From assembly GCA_964407525.1 (NCBI GenBank), contig CAYOWC010000001.1, positions 12,721-76,720 on the forward strand: a stretch of 64,000 bases of DNA, written 5' to 3'. Both the position numbers and the translations under genes were made by a program. The notes beneath the pieces were generated by a model. It saw only the letters and a program-made list of their open reading frames with translations, searched no databases and was not told where the DNA came from. This document shows positions 1 through 8,596 of the stretch, one piece after another (position 1 is the stretch's first letter; every line of letters begins with the position of its first letter). Origin of the DNA: DUZB01 sp964407525 (GTDB taxonomy: Bacteria; Desulfobacterota; DSM-4660; Desulfatiglandales; Desulfatiglandaceae).

Positions 1-1
1 T

Positions 2-532
2 GTACTGGCAGTCATGTTTCTCACAGGAGCGGCTGGATTGGCTTTAGCCGGGGATAACCCGATGAAGGCTGCTCAGAAAAAGGTGAAACAAAGTTTTTAT
101 GATCTGATTCCTAAGGACAAGATCATAGGGGTTGACCAGTTTTACAAAGTTTATCAGGAGGTCATGTCTGGAAAGAGAAAGGCCTATCTGTTGGACGTGA
201 GAACCCATCCGGAATTCTATGCGTTTCATATCGAAGGTACTGACCACATCCACTCCGGGCATATGTATACCATCCCCAAAAAGATCACCGACCCCAATGC
301 TGAGATTTATGTATGGTGTCGCACAAATGCCCGGGCTACATACACGGCAGGTTTCCTCTACAAATACGGTTATAAGAACGTATGGTTGTATAAGGAAGGT
401 GTTGTGGGTTGGGCCAAGGCCGGTCATCCCTTTGTAAATCAGTTCACGGGGAAATTCACGATTAACGAATACCGGAAATCCCCTTCCAAGGAAGAAAAAT
501 CTTTCCGCATTCGCGAATTCCATCCCTATTGA
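2..532 (+). CDS. exported rhodanese-like sulfurtransferase, 5' end cut by window edge
   Basis: A single rhodanese domain. The frame stays open to the left edge, and the residues before and after the first ATG (base 14) form a hydrophobic run VLAVMFLTGAAGLALAG that looks like the end of a signal peptide, so the real start is probably outside the window and the product acts in the periplasm. Counting from ATG 14, LLDVRTHPEF (about residues 59-68) is the usual Asp-x-Arg segment of the fold and WCRTNARAT carries the active-site Cys at about 102. Rhodaneses move sulfane sulfur or act as redox/sulfide-handling proteins; the substrate cannot be read here. It converges on the response regulator, with a hairpin between them. 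Confidence 0.8.
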   Translation, partial: VLAVMFLTGAAGLALAGDNPMKAAQKKVKQSFYDLIPKDKIIGVDQFYKVYQEVMSGKRKAYLLDVRTHPEFYAFHIEGTDHIHSGHMYTIPKKITDPNAEIYVWCRTNARATYTAGFLYKYGYKNVWLYKEGVVGWAKAGHPFVNQFTGKFTINEYRKSPSKEEKSFRIREFHPY

Positions 533-552
533 TAGAACGTCATGCCCCCCCC

Positions 553-585
553 TTCAGGGAAAGGGCGTCTTGTCTTTTCCCTGAA
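553..585. terminator. hairpin between convergent genes
   Basis: Perfect 10-bp arms TTCAGGGAAA (553-562) and TTTCCCTGAA (576-585) enclose a 13-base loop between the rhodanese stop and the response-regulator stop. The position suits a shared bidirectional terminator. There is no clear T-run on either side, so this call rests on the hairpin and its place. Confidence 0.5.
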
Positions 586-597
586 CCACCCACCTCC

Positions 598-1977
598 TTA
601 AGGCATTATGCCATAATTCTTAAGCTTTTTGTGGAGAGTCTTTCTGGTGATCCCCAATCGCCTGGCTGCCTCGCTCTTGTTTCCTCCGGTGGCTTCCAGC
701 GTTCTTAAAATGGTCTGTTTTTCAATTTCTACCAGGGGAACATCGGTGGTTGAGATAAAAGGGACGGGAACTTGATCGCTCTGGTCGTTAAGGTGAATGC
801 TTTTCTTTACTTCCAGGGGGAGTTCCTCCAGGTCTACATATTCGTGCCTTGACATGACCACGGACCTTTCAACGGCATTCATCAGCTCACGAACATTCCC
901 CGGCCAGCGATACTGCAGCATGCAGTCCATGGCTTGCGGTGAAAACCCTTTAAGATGCTTTCTGTTTTTTTCCGTGAACAGGGTTAAGAAGCGGTTCGCT
1001 AAAAGAGGAATGTCTTCTCGTCTATCACGGAGGGCGGGGACATTCAGGGCAATGACATTCAGCCTATAGTAAAGGTCCTCCCTGAATCGGCCCTCTTCGA
1101 TCTCTTTCATGAGCGGTTTGTTGGTGGCTGAGACGACTCTGACGTCAACCGCAAGGGTTTCTTCACCACCGACCCGGACAAGTTCTCGCTCCTGGAGGAC
1201 GCGAAGCAGCTTGACCTGCATGGAAAGGGGCATTTCGCTGACCTCGTCCAGGAAGATGCTGCCACCATTTGCCTGCTGGAATTTCCCATCCTTCTGCCTG
1301 TGCGCCCCTGTAAAGGAGCCTTTTTCATGTCCGAACAGCTCCGATTCCAACAGACTTTCCGTGATGGCTGCACAATTTACTTTGATGAATGGCCCTTCTT
1401 TTCTAGAGCTGTTAAAATGAATGGCGCCCGCGATCAGTTCTTTTCCTGTCCCTGATTCCCCCGAGATCAGCACGCTTGCTTCTGAAGGGGCAACCTGGGC
1501 TACAGATTCCAGGAGACTGACCATCACGTTGCTCCTGCCGATAATATTTCCGGTATCGAATTTCCTGCCTAATGTCTCCTTCAGAACTCGGTTTTCCTCT
1601 TTGAGCATACGGTGATCCATTGCGCGGTCAATAATCAGGCGAAGCTCATCGAAGTCAAGCGGTTTTGTCAGATAGTCGTAGGCGCCGTTTTTCAGGGCCT
1701 CCACGGCAGTTTCTACCGAGGAAAAGGCGGTCATGATAATGACGGGGGTGGCGGGGTTATAGGATTTGATTTCAGAAAGAGCTTCAAGCCCTGATACTTT
1801 GACCATCCTGATGTCCATAAGGATGAGATCGAAAGGTTGTTTTTTAACTTCTTCTATGGCGGTTTCACCGTCATTTGCTTCCTCTATCCTGTAGCCCCAT
1901 CCACCCAGAAGTGTTTTTAGCATTGTTCTGTGCGCATGGTCGTCATCGACTACGAGAATGTTTCTTTTTTTCTCCAT
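598..1977 (-). CDS. sigma-54-dependent response regulator (ZraR/AtoC/NtrC type)
   Basis: Three-domain enhancer-binding protein. The receiver domain has the acidic pocket VVDDD near residue 10 and the phospho-acceptor Asp at about 55 (LILMDIRM). The AAA+ domain has Walker A GESGTGKE and the sigma-54 contact loop written GSFTGA rather than the common GAFTGA. The C-terminal Fis-type helix-turn-helix is NKSEAARRLGITRKTLHKK. The start is put at the Met before EKKRN, preceded by GGGAG at good spacing; the longer frame only adds translated repeat DNA. It lies downstream of the sensor kinase on the same strand. Its likely target is the -24/-12 promoter of the divergent ZraP-like gene, an inference from position. 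Confidence 0.9.
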   Translation of the reverse strand: MEKKRNILVVDDDHAHRTMLKTLLGGWGYRIEEANDGETAIEEVKKQPFDLILMDIRMVKVSGLEALSEIKSYNPATPVIIMTAFSSVETAVEALKNGAYDYLTKPLDFDELRLIIDRAMDHRMLKEENRVLKETLGRKFDTGNIIGRSNVMVSLLESVAQVAPSEASVLISGESGTGKELIAGAIHFNSSRKEGPFIKVNCAAITESLLESELFGHEKGSFTGAHRQKDGKFQQANGGSIFLDEVSEMPLSMQVKLLRVLQERELVRVGGEETLAVDVRVVSATNKPLMKEIEEGRFREDLYYRLNVIALNVPALRDRREDIPLLANRFLTLFTEKNRKHLKGFSPQAMDCMLQYRWPGNVRELMNAVERSVVMSRHEYVDLEELPLEVKKSIHLNDQSDQVPVPFISTTDVPLVEIEKQTILRTLEATGGNKSEAARRLGITRKTLHKKLKNYGIMP

Positions 1978-1980
1978 TTG

Positions 1981-2035
1981 GTTTACTCCCCCTCCCCCAG
2001 CCCCTCCCACCAGGGAGAGGAGTTTTGGCCTCAGG
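1981..2035. repeat. C-rich intergenic repeat fragment between kinase and regulator genes
   Basis: The gap between sensor and regulator genes is a C-rich stretch with a CCTCCC...GGGAGAGG inverted motif. It resembles the short dispersed repeats that decorate gaps in many deltaproteobacterial genomes. No second copy is visible in this window, so the assignment is from general resemblance only. Confidence 0.3.
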
Positions 2036-2066
2036 CTCTACTCATCCATTCGATTATACAACTCAT

Positions 2067-3836
2067 TTAACGATCTTTAGAAGGCAGCAAAACGGTGATG
2101 GTTGTGCCCGTTCCGGGGGTTGTTTCAACTCTTATTTCTCCCCCGTGGGATTCGACAATCTTGTGTACGATTGCAAGCCCTAAGCCAGTTCCGGAAGATC
2201 TTGTGGTGAAGTAGGGATCAAAAAGGTTGGGCAGATCTTTCTTGGGTATCCCTTTTCCGGTATCTGAGACGGTGATACGGAATCGGTCACTGTTTTCATC
2301 AAGGTCAAGTCCTATCGTCAGCACGCCTCCCTGCTCCATGGCTTCGATGGCATTGAGATAAAGGTTTAAAAGAACCTGCGTGATCCTGTCTGTATCGATC
2401 CAGGCCTCATGGGGAACGGTAGCACTTTGAAACGCTATTCCCACTCCTTTTGCATGGGCATCTCCTTCAATCAGCTTGAGGGAATGTTTTACCAGACGCT
2501 CCAGAGATATGGATTCTTTCTGAACGGTCATGGGCCTGGCAAATTCCAGGAGCTGTCCGATTACCCGGTTCAGGCGTTCTACCTCTTGAATCATAATTTC
2601 AGCGGTACTCAGGTCTTCAGGAACATCCCGATATCTTTCTTTGAAATAGGTGGCAAACCCCTTGATCGAGCTTAAAGGGTTCCGTATTTCATGGGCTACA
2701 CCTGCCGCCAGTGTTCCGATGGAGGCCAGATGCCGACTCCTTGCCACCTCCTTTTTCAGATGCTGAATCTCCGTAAGGTCCCTGAACAGGATGATCCAGC
2801 CCAGTTGATCTCCGGTTTCGTTCTTCAAAATGGTTCCAATAACTTCAAGGGGGACTGTTTTTCCGCTGTGAACCGGACATTCAAATTCACTTTCGATGAG
2901 CCCGTCCTGGCTTTTCAGGCGTAGGAGAAAATCCGATAATGGTTTAGAAAGAATGTCCCCTGCATAGTGTCCCGTGATTTTGCCGGCTGATAATTCAAGA
3001 ACTTTTTGTGCATTCTGATTGAAGGAGGCAATCCTATCATCTCTGTCAATGGTCAGAAGCCCGATGGGCATATTTTCCACCAGGTTGTCGGAAAAGGCCT
3101 TTACCCTCGAGAGAGAAGCCTTTGTGGAACGATAGGCCTGCGCCAGGAAAAGGGCTATGATTCCTGCCATACATATCAAAAGAAGAGTTGCTGCCATGAC
3201 CACGCTGCGGCGGATACCCTCATTGCTTGCTTCTTCCACAGCACCCATGTTCAGACCCACAAAAATGATCTGCTCTGCATTGGGGCCATTGTCACCCAAT
3301 GAACTTCGGGGAAGCATATGAGATCTGCACCAGTCGTTTCTCTGCATATGCCTGCCCTGCCTCGGTCCTCTGGTTTGGATGGGGGAAAAATGTCTGAATA
3401 CTTCGAAGATCTGCGCATCATTTTCTCCTGCGATTTGCCTCCACCTGATTTTGGAGGAGAGTGCGATCTGTTGCAGGTTGAGATCTGTTCTGTATACTGT
3501 ACCGATCTTTTCCGCGTCGCTGTCCGCAAGGATCATCCCTTTTGTATCGATTATCAGAATATATTCGATATCGGGCTGTTGTGCCGTTTCAGATAGTAAT
3601 TTCTGAACCTGGTTTCCCCCCCATCTCATTCCCATCATTCCGGTTCTGGCGCCGGCCTCAAACGACCTGATGAGAGCGGCGCCTTTTTCTACAAGGAGGG
3701 TCGTTGTGCTCCTTCTCTGTTGATTGATGGACTGGAAAGTGATGAAGGCAAATATGGGAGCAAGAACCACAACGGCGCCTATGATGGCCCACGGAGGAAC
3801 TCCCACCCATAATTTTCTGGATTTCATTGTTCTCAT
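2067..3836 (-). CDS. membrane sensor histidine kinase (ZraS/NtrB-like)
   Basis: Partner of the downstream sigma-54 regulator. An N-terminal membrane segment (WAIIGAVVVLAPIFAFITF) is followed by an extracytoplasmic sensor region of roughly 170 residues, a second membrane segment (VVMAATLLLICMAGIIALFL), a PAS domain, a HisKA domain with the phospho-acceptor in LAAGVAHEIRNPLSSI, and a HATPase domain with GKGIPKKDLPNLFDPYFTT and GTGLGLAI boxes. The chosen start (MRTMKSRK) has TGAAGAG about seven bases upstream; the longer frame adds eleven residues. No HAMP domain is obvious. By analogy with ZraS it may sense metal or envelope stress; the ligand is not evident. Confidence 0.88.
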   Translation of the reverse strand: MRTMKSRKLWVGVPPWAIIGAVVVLAPIFAFITFQSINQQRRSTTTLLVEKGAALIRSFEAGARTGMMGMRWGGNQVQKLLSETAQQPDIEYILIIDTKGMILADSDAEKIGTVYRTDLNLQQIALSSKIRWRQIAGENDAQIFEVFRHFSPIQTRGPRQGRHMQRNDWCRSHMLPRSSLGDNGPNAEQIIFVGLNMGAVEEASNEGIRRSVVMAATLLLICMAGIIALFLAQAYRSTKASLSRVKAFSDNLVENMPIGLLTIDRDDRIASFNQNAQKVLELSAGKITGHYAGDILSKPLSDFLLRLKSQDGLIESEFECPVHSGKTVPLEVIGTILKNETGDQLGWIILFRDLTEIQHLKKEVARSRHLASIGTLAAGVAHEIRNPLSSIKGFATYFKERYRDVPEDLSTAEIMIQEVERLNRVIGQLLEFARPMTVQKESISLERLVKHSLKLIEGDAHAKGVGIAFQSATVPHEAWIDTDRITQVLLNLYLNAIEAMEQGGVLTIGLDLDENSDRFRITVSDTGKGIPKKDLPNLFDPYFTTRSSGTGLGLAIVHKIVESHGGEIRVETTPGTGTTITVLLPSKDR

Positions 3837-4057
3837 AGTAAACTCTTCAGGAACTGTCCGGAAATACATTGGACATTTTATGTCTTACACCTACCCTCAT
3901 TGGCTGAAATAATAATTAAGTAGTTGAAGCAAGAAAGGTGCTGGACGTAAATGTTTTATTGATAAATACCCTGTGAAACTATGTTTCCGCTTAATTTTCA
4001 GAATAAATCCTGTTTTTATATTAAGTCTACGGAAACTGGAAACGGTTCAGGGGGGCT

Positions 4058-4110
4058 TTCTGGGTATTTTGTATCCAGAACTACTATAATCCCGAGTAGA
4101 AAGTATCCAG
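4058..4110. promoter_or_regulatory. candidate enhancer sites for the sigma-54 regulator
   Basis: An imperfect palindrome begins TTCTGG (4058-4063) and ends CCAGAA (4075-4080). Its half GTATCCAG recurs as a direct repeat at 4071-4078 and 4103-4110, 32 bases apart (about three helical turns). The pair sits 93-145 bases upstream of the -24 element, the usual distance for enhancer-binding sites. Binding by the neighbouring regulator is inferred. Confidence 0.45.
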
Positions 4111-4202
4111 TTTTTTGTACGCGAATGCAATGAAAATTCCCATGCAGTCCGGTTAAAAACAAATGGCCTTTATTTTCATAGTGTTACGGGCAAAATATTT
4201 TT

Positions 4203-4218
4203 TGGCACGGACATTGCT
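4203..4218 (+). promoter_or_regulatory. sigma-54 (-24/-12) promoter
   Basis: TGGCAC-N5-CATTGCT fits the RpoN consensus, with exactly ten bases between the invariant GG (4204-4205) and GC (4216-4217). The expected transcript start is near 4229, about 45 bases before the ATG of the ZraP-like gene. The rest of the 3837-4273 gap is AT-rich and holds the candidate enhancer sites and presumably the divergent kinase promoter. Confidence 0.85.
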
Positions 4219-4273
4219 CATGAAATTCAACGAAAATACAAACCCGAAACATTTTTATTGAAGGAGGAGTACC

Positions 4274-4771
4274 ATGAAAAAACTTTTGATTATTGCTGGA
4301 ATTCTTTTATTGAGTGCAGTCGTTGCCTATCCTGTCTTTGCTCGCGGACAGGGATGGGGAGGAGGATGCAACGGGTATGGTCAGGGAAGAGGACAGGCAA
4401 ACTGCCCCGGGTACAACGGAGGAGCTGGGAATTTGAGCAATGAACAGAACACCAATTTGGAGAAACTCCGCTATAGCTTCCTTGGAGACACAGCAGAATT
4501 GAGAAACAAAATATGGGCAAAAAAATCGGACATGGACACTCTTCTTAACAGCACTACCCTTGATGAAAAGAAGATAAGGGAAGTGCAAAAAGAGATATCC
4601 GCACTCAAAACTGAGATGAGCGACAAGCGACTGAGTTATGAGCTTGAGGCCAAAAAGATAGTGCCTGAAGCCGGTTCCTACAGAGGGTATGGCAAGGGAT
4701 ACGGCAGGGGCAATTCTCAGAGAGGGGACAGCTTCGGAAAAGGTTATGGATCCGGAAGTTGCTGTAACTAA
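4274..4771 (+). CDS. ZraP/Spy-like periplasmic metal-stress protein, Gly- and Cys-rich
   Basis: A Sec signal peptide (MKKLLIIAGILLLSAVVAYPVFA) precedes a Gly-rich stretch with two Cys, a helical middle typical of the ZraP/CpxP/Spy (LTxxQ) family (LSNEQNTNLEKLRYSFLGD, then paired helices), and a Gly/Tyr/Arg-rich tail ending in CC-N. Family members are small periplasmic chaperones that bind zinc or protect against metal and envelope stress. The His-rich metal motif of enteric ZraP is absent; the Cys residues may bind metal instead (inference). AGGAGG lies just upstream. The sigma-54 promoter and the divergent kinase/regulator pair form a Zra-like module. A mobile element sits exactly on the stop codon. 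Confidence 0.82.
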   Translation: MKKLLIIAGILLLSAVVAYPVFARGQGWGGGCNGYGQGRGQANCPGYNGGAGNLSNEQNTNLEKLRYSFLGDTAELRNKIWAKKSDMDTLLNSTTLDEKKIREVQKEISALKTEMSDKRLSYELEAKKIVPEAGSYRGYGKGYGRGNSQRGDSFGKGYGSGSCCN

Positions 4772-4955
4772 GGATCGTGGACGCAATAACTTTCCTAAGT
4801 AGGCGCATAGATTTGGGTCAGGTTTGTTCGATATGGAATCACAAGAGCTGAAGTAATAGCAGGCTATTTCAATGTTCTTTTGATTTCATATCGGGCGAAA
4901 ATGGTCTGAAGTTATGATGCATAGTTGGGGAAGTTATTGCGTCCACGTTCCTAAG
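4769..4955. mobile_element. MITE-like element, family 2, copy A, with TAA target duplication
   Basis: A 181-bp element (4772-4952) with terminal inverted repeats, GGATCGTGGACGCAATAACT at the left and the complement of GGAACGTGGACGCAATAACT at the right. It is flanked by TAA on both sides (4769-4771 and 4953-4955); the left TAA is the stop codon of the ZraP-like gene. An inner pair of arms around GATATGGAATCACAA would let a transcript fold into a long hairpin. It has no ORF of its own. A closely similar inverted copy lies at 49470-49649. Confidence 0.85.
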
Positions 4956-5011
4956 CATGGTTCCAGAAGGTGATGGCCTAGTACTGGCGGAGTTGTTTTA
5001 CTCCGCCAGTT

Positions 5012-8000
5012 TCAAGCTTCCAGGGAACTCGAAATATCGAGCTGGCTTTCCTCCACCTTACCTGACCGGGTTTTGAGGTTTCCGATGCCTGTGACATATT
5101 CTTGCCAGCGAACTAGATAAAAAGATAAAGCCCGTGAAAAGCTTTTTCCCACGAGGCCGTCCACAAACAGACGACTGATTTTCTCTTCCCTCGAAAGGAC
5201 TATCTGGGAAGCTATGAGAATCTCTCTTTCTTCTTCAGTAAGGGCACCCATGAGCAGCTTCAGGGCACTTCGTGCCCGTGGCTGGTACATCCAGAAATAG
5301 AGAAGATCAAGGGCATTAATGATCATGATATTGTCCAGATCAGCCGCTTCCCCTCGTGTGGCCGAGTCAAGCCGTTCCGGGGAATTGAGCAGGTCCATCA
5401 TATTAATTTTAGGGAAAATCAGTTCAAGCCTGGCATAGACATCAAATATCTGGGCTATTTTTGTTCGGTAATCCCGTATGCGCATCCTTATGTTCTGGTA
5501 GCGATCGGCAGTCCCTTCTATGATGCCGGCAACCAGATCTGATGCCCCTTTTGAGATAATGGCAGCCCATTTTTGGAGAATATCGTCAACGCCCATCACT
5601 CCTGCCGTTCCTAACATTCCACCGATGGCTGCATTAAACCCAACGGCAACAGGTATGGACAGAATGCTCCTGAAGAAATTCGCGAAAACCGCTCCTTTCT
5701 GCAGACCTCGGAACAGATTGTGACTGGAGATATAGATGCCGTTTGTGAGGCCCATGAACGCGTAAAGGGCGATCGGATTTGTGGCAGTGGTTATATTGAA
5801 GCCGTTTTGAAGGATAAGGGTTTTTGCCACATAATCGAGAAGGGGTACTGAAAAACCAGTATAAAGAAGGGAATCGGTCAGCCGTTCCCAACTTATGTAG
5901 TCGTTCCAGTGAAGGAGCGGAGATCTTCTTGCTCCTCCACCTCCTAACACCGATTGAAGAATGTTCCTGAACCCGGTAATTCCAAACCAAATGAAGGCTC
6001 CAAGATACGAAAGTACCCACCAGTCTTTTGTCAGAAAAAATGTGGTAAAGGCGGGAATGAAACCAATGAATACCTTGAGTCCGTTTTTAAGCCCGGTGTT
6101 TAGATACTTCCAGGATAGTCCGGGTTGCGTCCTTTCTTTTGATATTTTATGGAGGGAAAGGCCATTATCGGGAAATTTTTGAACGCCGCCGAGGGTGACG
6201 ATGTTGCCACGGTTATCAAGGCGGGTAGCCGATTCGAGGAACAGCCAGTCTGTCAGCCTTTGTCGCCCGAGGAGATTGTCCAGATAAGGAATTCTGCGGA
6301 AAAAGCGGGTGAGATTGTTCCACACCCGACTGTATCCTGTCCGCGGAGAAAAGGTGACCCTCTTGAGTGCGGGCAATCTAACAGGGATAATGTCGCGGGA
6401 TTTTCCTCGTGCCTCTTTTATTTCCCTTTTGGTTCGAAGGGGAAGCGTATCTTTGATAGCCAGACCCATTCCATGCATTCTGGGAGATCTTCCTGTGGAA
6501 TCGCTTCCAATTCTGGCCTTCAAGGGTGTTCTTTTGTAGATATCCCTGAGCGTGGCGATGTCATGAAGGATGTCCTCAAGGGCACGAACCCTGTCTTCCC
6601 TGTTTACTTCTTTAGAGGCCTCGATTTTGGCGATAACTTTTCTGATGATGCGCTTGAGATGGATGACATTTCCCTGGTTTATGGCCTGTTGGAGCTCATT
6701 GATATCTTTGATGTGCTCTGTTTTGCCTTCGGCATAATCCTTGAGGTTGAATATCTCTAACCGTGTGATAGCGCCTTCACATTCATAGAGCAGTTCAATG
6801 ACGTCTTCCACCTGAAGGTTGGTCAGATTGAGGGTAATTCGATAAGCAGATCGAAGCTGGGAAAGGTGTCCTATGAGCTCCCTGGGGGTGAGTACCAGCA
6901 GCTCCGGCGTTTCAGCATCCTCCTCTTGTTTGAAAATGGCAGCAATCTCATTCTCCCCGTCTTTTTTCAGATAGTGATTATAGATTTTTTCGGCATCGAG
7001 ACGGTTGAGTTCGGCCACCTCTCTGTCCATGTCCTTTCGTTCGTTCAGATCCGCATTTGTATAGGAACCCCTCAGGGAAGCCACACGGGACTGCATTGCG
7101 GGAAGTATCTTGGTGTGAATATAATCTGCAAGGTGAAGCAGGGATGCCTGCCCTGCGCCCACGAAAGAGAGAAACTCATTTTTGTTCAGTTCCGGCACGT
7201 CAAACCGATACTGTTCGCCAATGATTGGCGATTTTTCCCGGTTGAACTGGTCTAATACGGAGAGAATATAGCATTTTTGGTGTTGGGAAACCTTTTTTCC
7301 TTTCGCCATGAACGTGGCAACTTTTTCTTCCGCTAAAAAACAGAGAAAATCCTGAGAATCGGAAAAGCCGCGTGGTGTCCAGATGATCTGTGCAGAGCTG
7401 TCCCGGAATCGAGTGTGAAATTCAATCCCGATTCTCAGATCGATTTCCATGATGCGGGCTGCTTCCAGCAGTTCCATCGCGAACTTGGGTTCCACGTAAT
7501 TATAATATATGACCCTGAGACGCCTGATGCCCTTTATCCATGCATCCATGATCAGGTGACTGGAGGATTTACGGCCCTTTGTGTTTGCATCATGAACGTG
7601 GTCGTCGAAAGAGATCTGATTCCATTCTTCCGGCATCTCCAGGAGGTGGTATTTTTTTAATTGTCTGCGGATAACCCGCGGGTTTCCAGCTATGGCAGTC
7701 CGGAAATCGTGGGCCAGCTGAAGTTGAAGGGTGTAATTCCCATGGGCTCTTACCAGTTCTTTCATGATCTGAACTAATACACGGGCACAATTTTTCTGAA
7801 GTGAACCCGCAGCCGTGTTCAGGATTTCGTCCCTGAGAGACCTGAGCGCGTTCAACCGTTCGCCCACCTCCCCTCCTTCAAGAGACTTCAGGAGATGGAT
7901 CAGCGAAAATGCAATGCGCAACCCCTTGCTTTCGGCCATTTCTTTAATGCCGCGTGGGTGGAGGTAGGGATAAACAAGCTTTCTTGTATAGTGACGGGTC

Positions 8001-8131
8001 TTATCTTTGCCAAGTACATCGTTTACGATATCTATGAGCTGGTGGTCCCGTTTATCAAAAAGCAGCCTGTTTATATCGTGGGGTCTATGTTTTTGCGGGG
8101 GCTTTTTTGGAAAATATTCAGAATGTGCCAT
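5012..8131 (-). CDS. large membrane protein with PHP-like N-terminal region, function unknown
   Basis: 1039 residues, not matched to a named protein. Residues about 176-240 read like a PHP phosphoesterase core: FDDHVHD, then an alternating helix/strand stretch (MDAWIKGIRRLRVIYYN), LLEAARIMEIDLRIGIEF and a following His. This suggests a metal-binding hydrolase-like fold with an incomplete ligand set. The middle is charged and helical. Residues about 684-846 hold four or five hydrophobic segments (GLKVFIGFIPAFTTFFL, WWVLSYLGAFIWFGITGF, and a Gly/Ala-rich pair near 825-846). The C-terminal 190 residues are soluble and helical. It is transcribed alone, with mobile elements on both sides. No strong ribosome site precedes the ATG. 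Confidence 0.75.
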   Translation of the reverse strand: MAHSEYFPKKPPQKHRPHDINRLLFDKRDHQLIDIVNDVLGKDKTRHYTRKLVYPYLHPRGIKEMAESKGLRIAFSLIHLLKSLEGGEVGERLNALRSLRDEILNTAAGSLQKNCARVLVQIMKELVRAHGNYTLQLQLAHDFRTAIAGNPRVIRRQLKKYHLLEMPEEWNQISFDDHVHDANTKGRKSSSHLIMDAWIKGIRRLRVIYYNYVEPKFAMELLEAARIMEIDLRIGIEFHTRFRDSSAQIIWTPRGFSDSQDFLCFLAEEKVATFMAKGKKVSQHQKCYILSVLDQFNREKSPIIGEQYRFDVPELNKNEFLSFVGAGQASLLHLADYIHTKILPAMQSRVASLRGSYTNADLNERKDMDREVAELNRLDAEKIYNHYLKKDGENEIAAIFKQEEDAETPELLVLTPRELIGHLSQLRSAYRITLNLTNLQVEDVIELLYECEGAITRLEIFNLKDYAEGKTEHIKDINELQQAINQGNVIHLKRIIRKVIAKIEASKEVNREDRVRALEDILHDIATLRDIYKRTPLKARIGSDSTGRSPRMHGMGLAIKDTLPLRTKREIKEARGKSRDIIPVRLPALKRVTFSPRTGYSRVWNNLTRFFRRIPYLDNLLGRQRLTDWLFLESATRLDNRGNIVTLGGVQKFPDNGLSLHKISKERTQPGLSWKYLNTGLKNGLKVFIGFIPAFTTFFLTKDWWVLSYLGAFIWFGITGFRNILQSVLGGGGARRSPLLHWNDYISWERLTDSLLYTGFSVPLLDYVAKTLILQNGFNITTATNPIALYAFMGLTNGIYISSHNLFRGLQKGAVFANFFRSILSIPVAVGFNAAIGGMLGTAGVMGVDDILQKWAAIISKGASDLVAGIIEGTADRYQNIRMRIRDYRTKIAQIFDVYARLELIFPKINMMDLLNSPERLDSATRGEAADLDNIMIINALDLLYFWMYQPRARSALKLLMGALTEEEREILIASQIVLSREEKISRLFVDGLVGKSFSRALSFYLVRWQEYVTGIGNLKTRSGKVEESQLDISSSLEA

Positions 8132-8223
8132 AGAAGACGGTTCCAGAAACTGTGGGACGTGAGGGGAACAATGATGCCCGAAAACAAAGCAGATATGTTA
8201 TATTTAATAAGCAATGGATATTG

Positions 8224-8409
8224 TATAACCTAAAAGCTGCAATTAGCGGTTAGCCGTTAGCTATTAGCTCCACGATATCGGTTGTTTACGGTTACATTAG
8301 CTTGGCATCAAAAAATGAAAGCTTCAATATAGCAAGAAAGCATTCAAATGTTTGAATCCTTTAAGCTAACGGCCAATAGCTAAAAGCTAATTGCAGCTTT
8401 TAGGTATAA
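8224..8409. mobile_element. MITE-like element, family 1, copy 1, with TATAA target duplication
   Basis: A 176-bp element (8229-8404). It starts CCTAAAAGCTGCAATTAGC and ends with its complement. Inside the arms are reiterated TTAGC/GCTAA units and a conserved centre containing CACGATATCGG and CATTCAAATGTTTGAATCC. It is flanked by TATAA on both sides (8224-8228, 8405-8409). No ORF. Copies 2 and 3 lie at 15889-16064 and 58110-58285. It sits between divergent genes, about 100 bases from the start of the 1039-residue protein. Confidence 0.88.
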
Positions 8410-8516
8410 TATTATTTTATTGAAGAAAAAGGGTCAACATTTACTTGGCTTTTGTTCAGAGGTTTGTTCGGGTGGAGCTCTGTAGAGAATTTTTCCGACC
8501 CTCTTTCATAATTGGA

Positions 8517-8550
8517 TTGACCTCGAACCCGTTAAACGGGTAAAAGTCAA
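8517..8550. promoter_or_regulatory. palindrome upstream of gspB, candidate operator
   Basis: Nested inverted repeats: an outer pair TTGAC (8517-8521) and GTCAA (8546-8550), and an inner pair CCCGTT-A-AACGGG (8528-8540). It is centred about 65 bases before the gspB ATG in otherwise unremarkable DNA. It could be a regulator site or an RNA hairpin in the leader; no factor can be named. Confidence 0.35.
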
Positions 8551-8596
8551 TTTTGAGTAGACTCATATTGTTACAGAATAAGGGGAAGAAATCACC

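Noticed and set aside
4128..4146. Possible second sigma-54 promoter on the minus strand (GC-N10-CC seen from the plus strand) for the sensor kinase
   Set aside because: Only the two invariant dinucleotides fit; the surrounding bases do not resemble TGGCAC or TTGC, so the match is likely chance in an AT-rich gap.
6149..6760. 203-residue open frame opposite the large PHP-like membrane protein
   Set aside because: No family resemblance and no ribosome site; the opposite strand has a continuous 1039-codon frame with clear membrane and domain structure.
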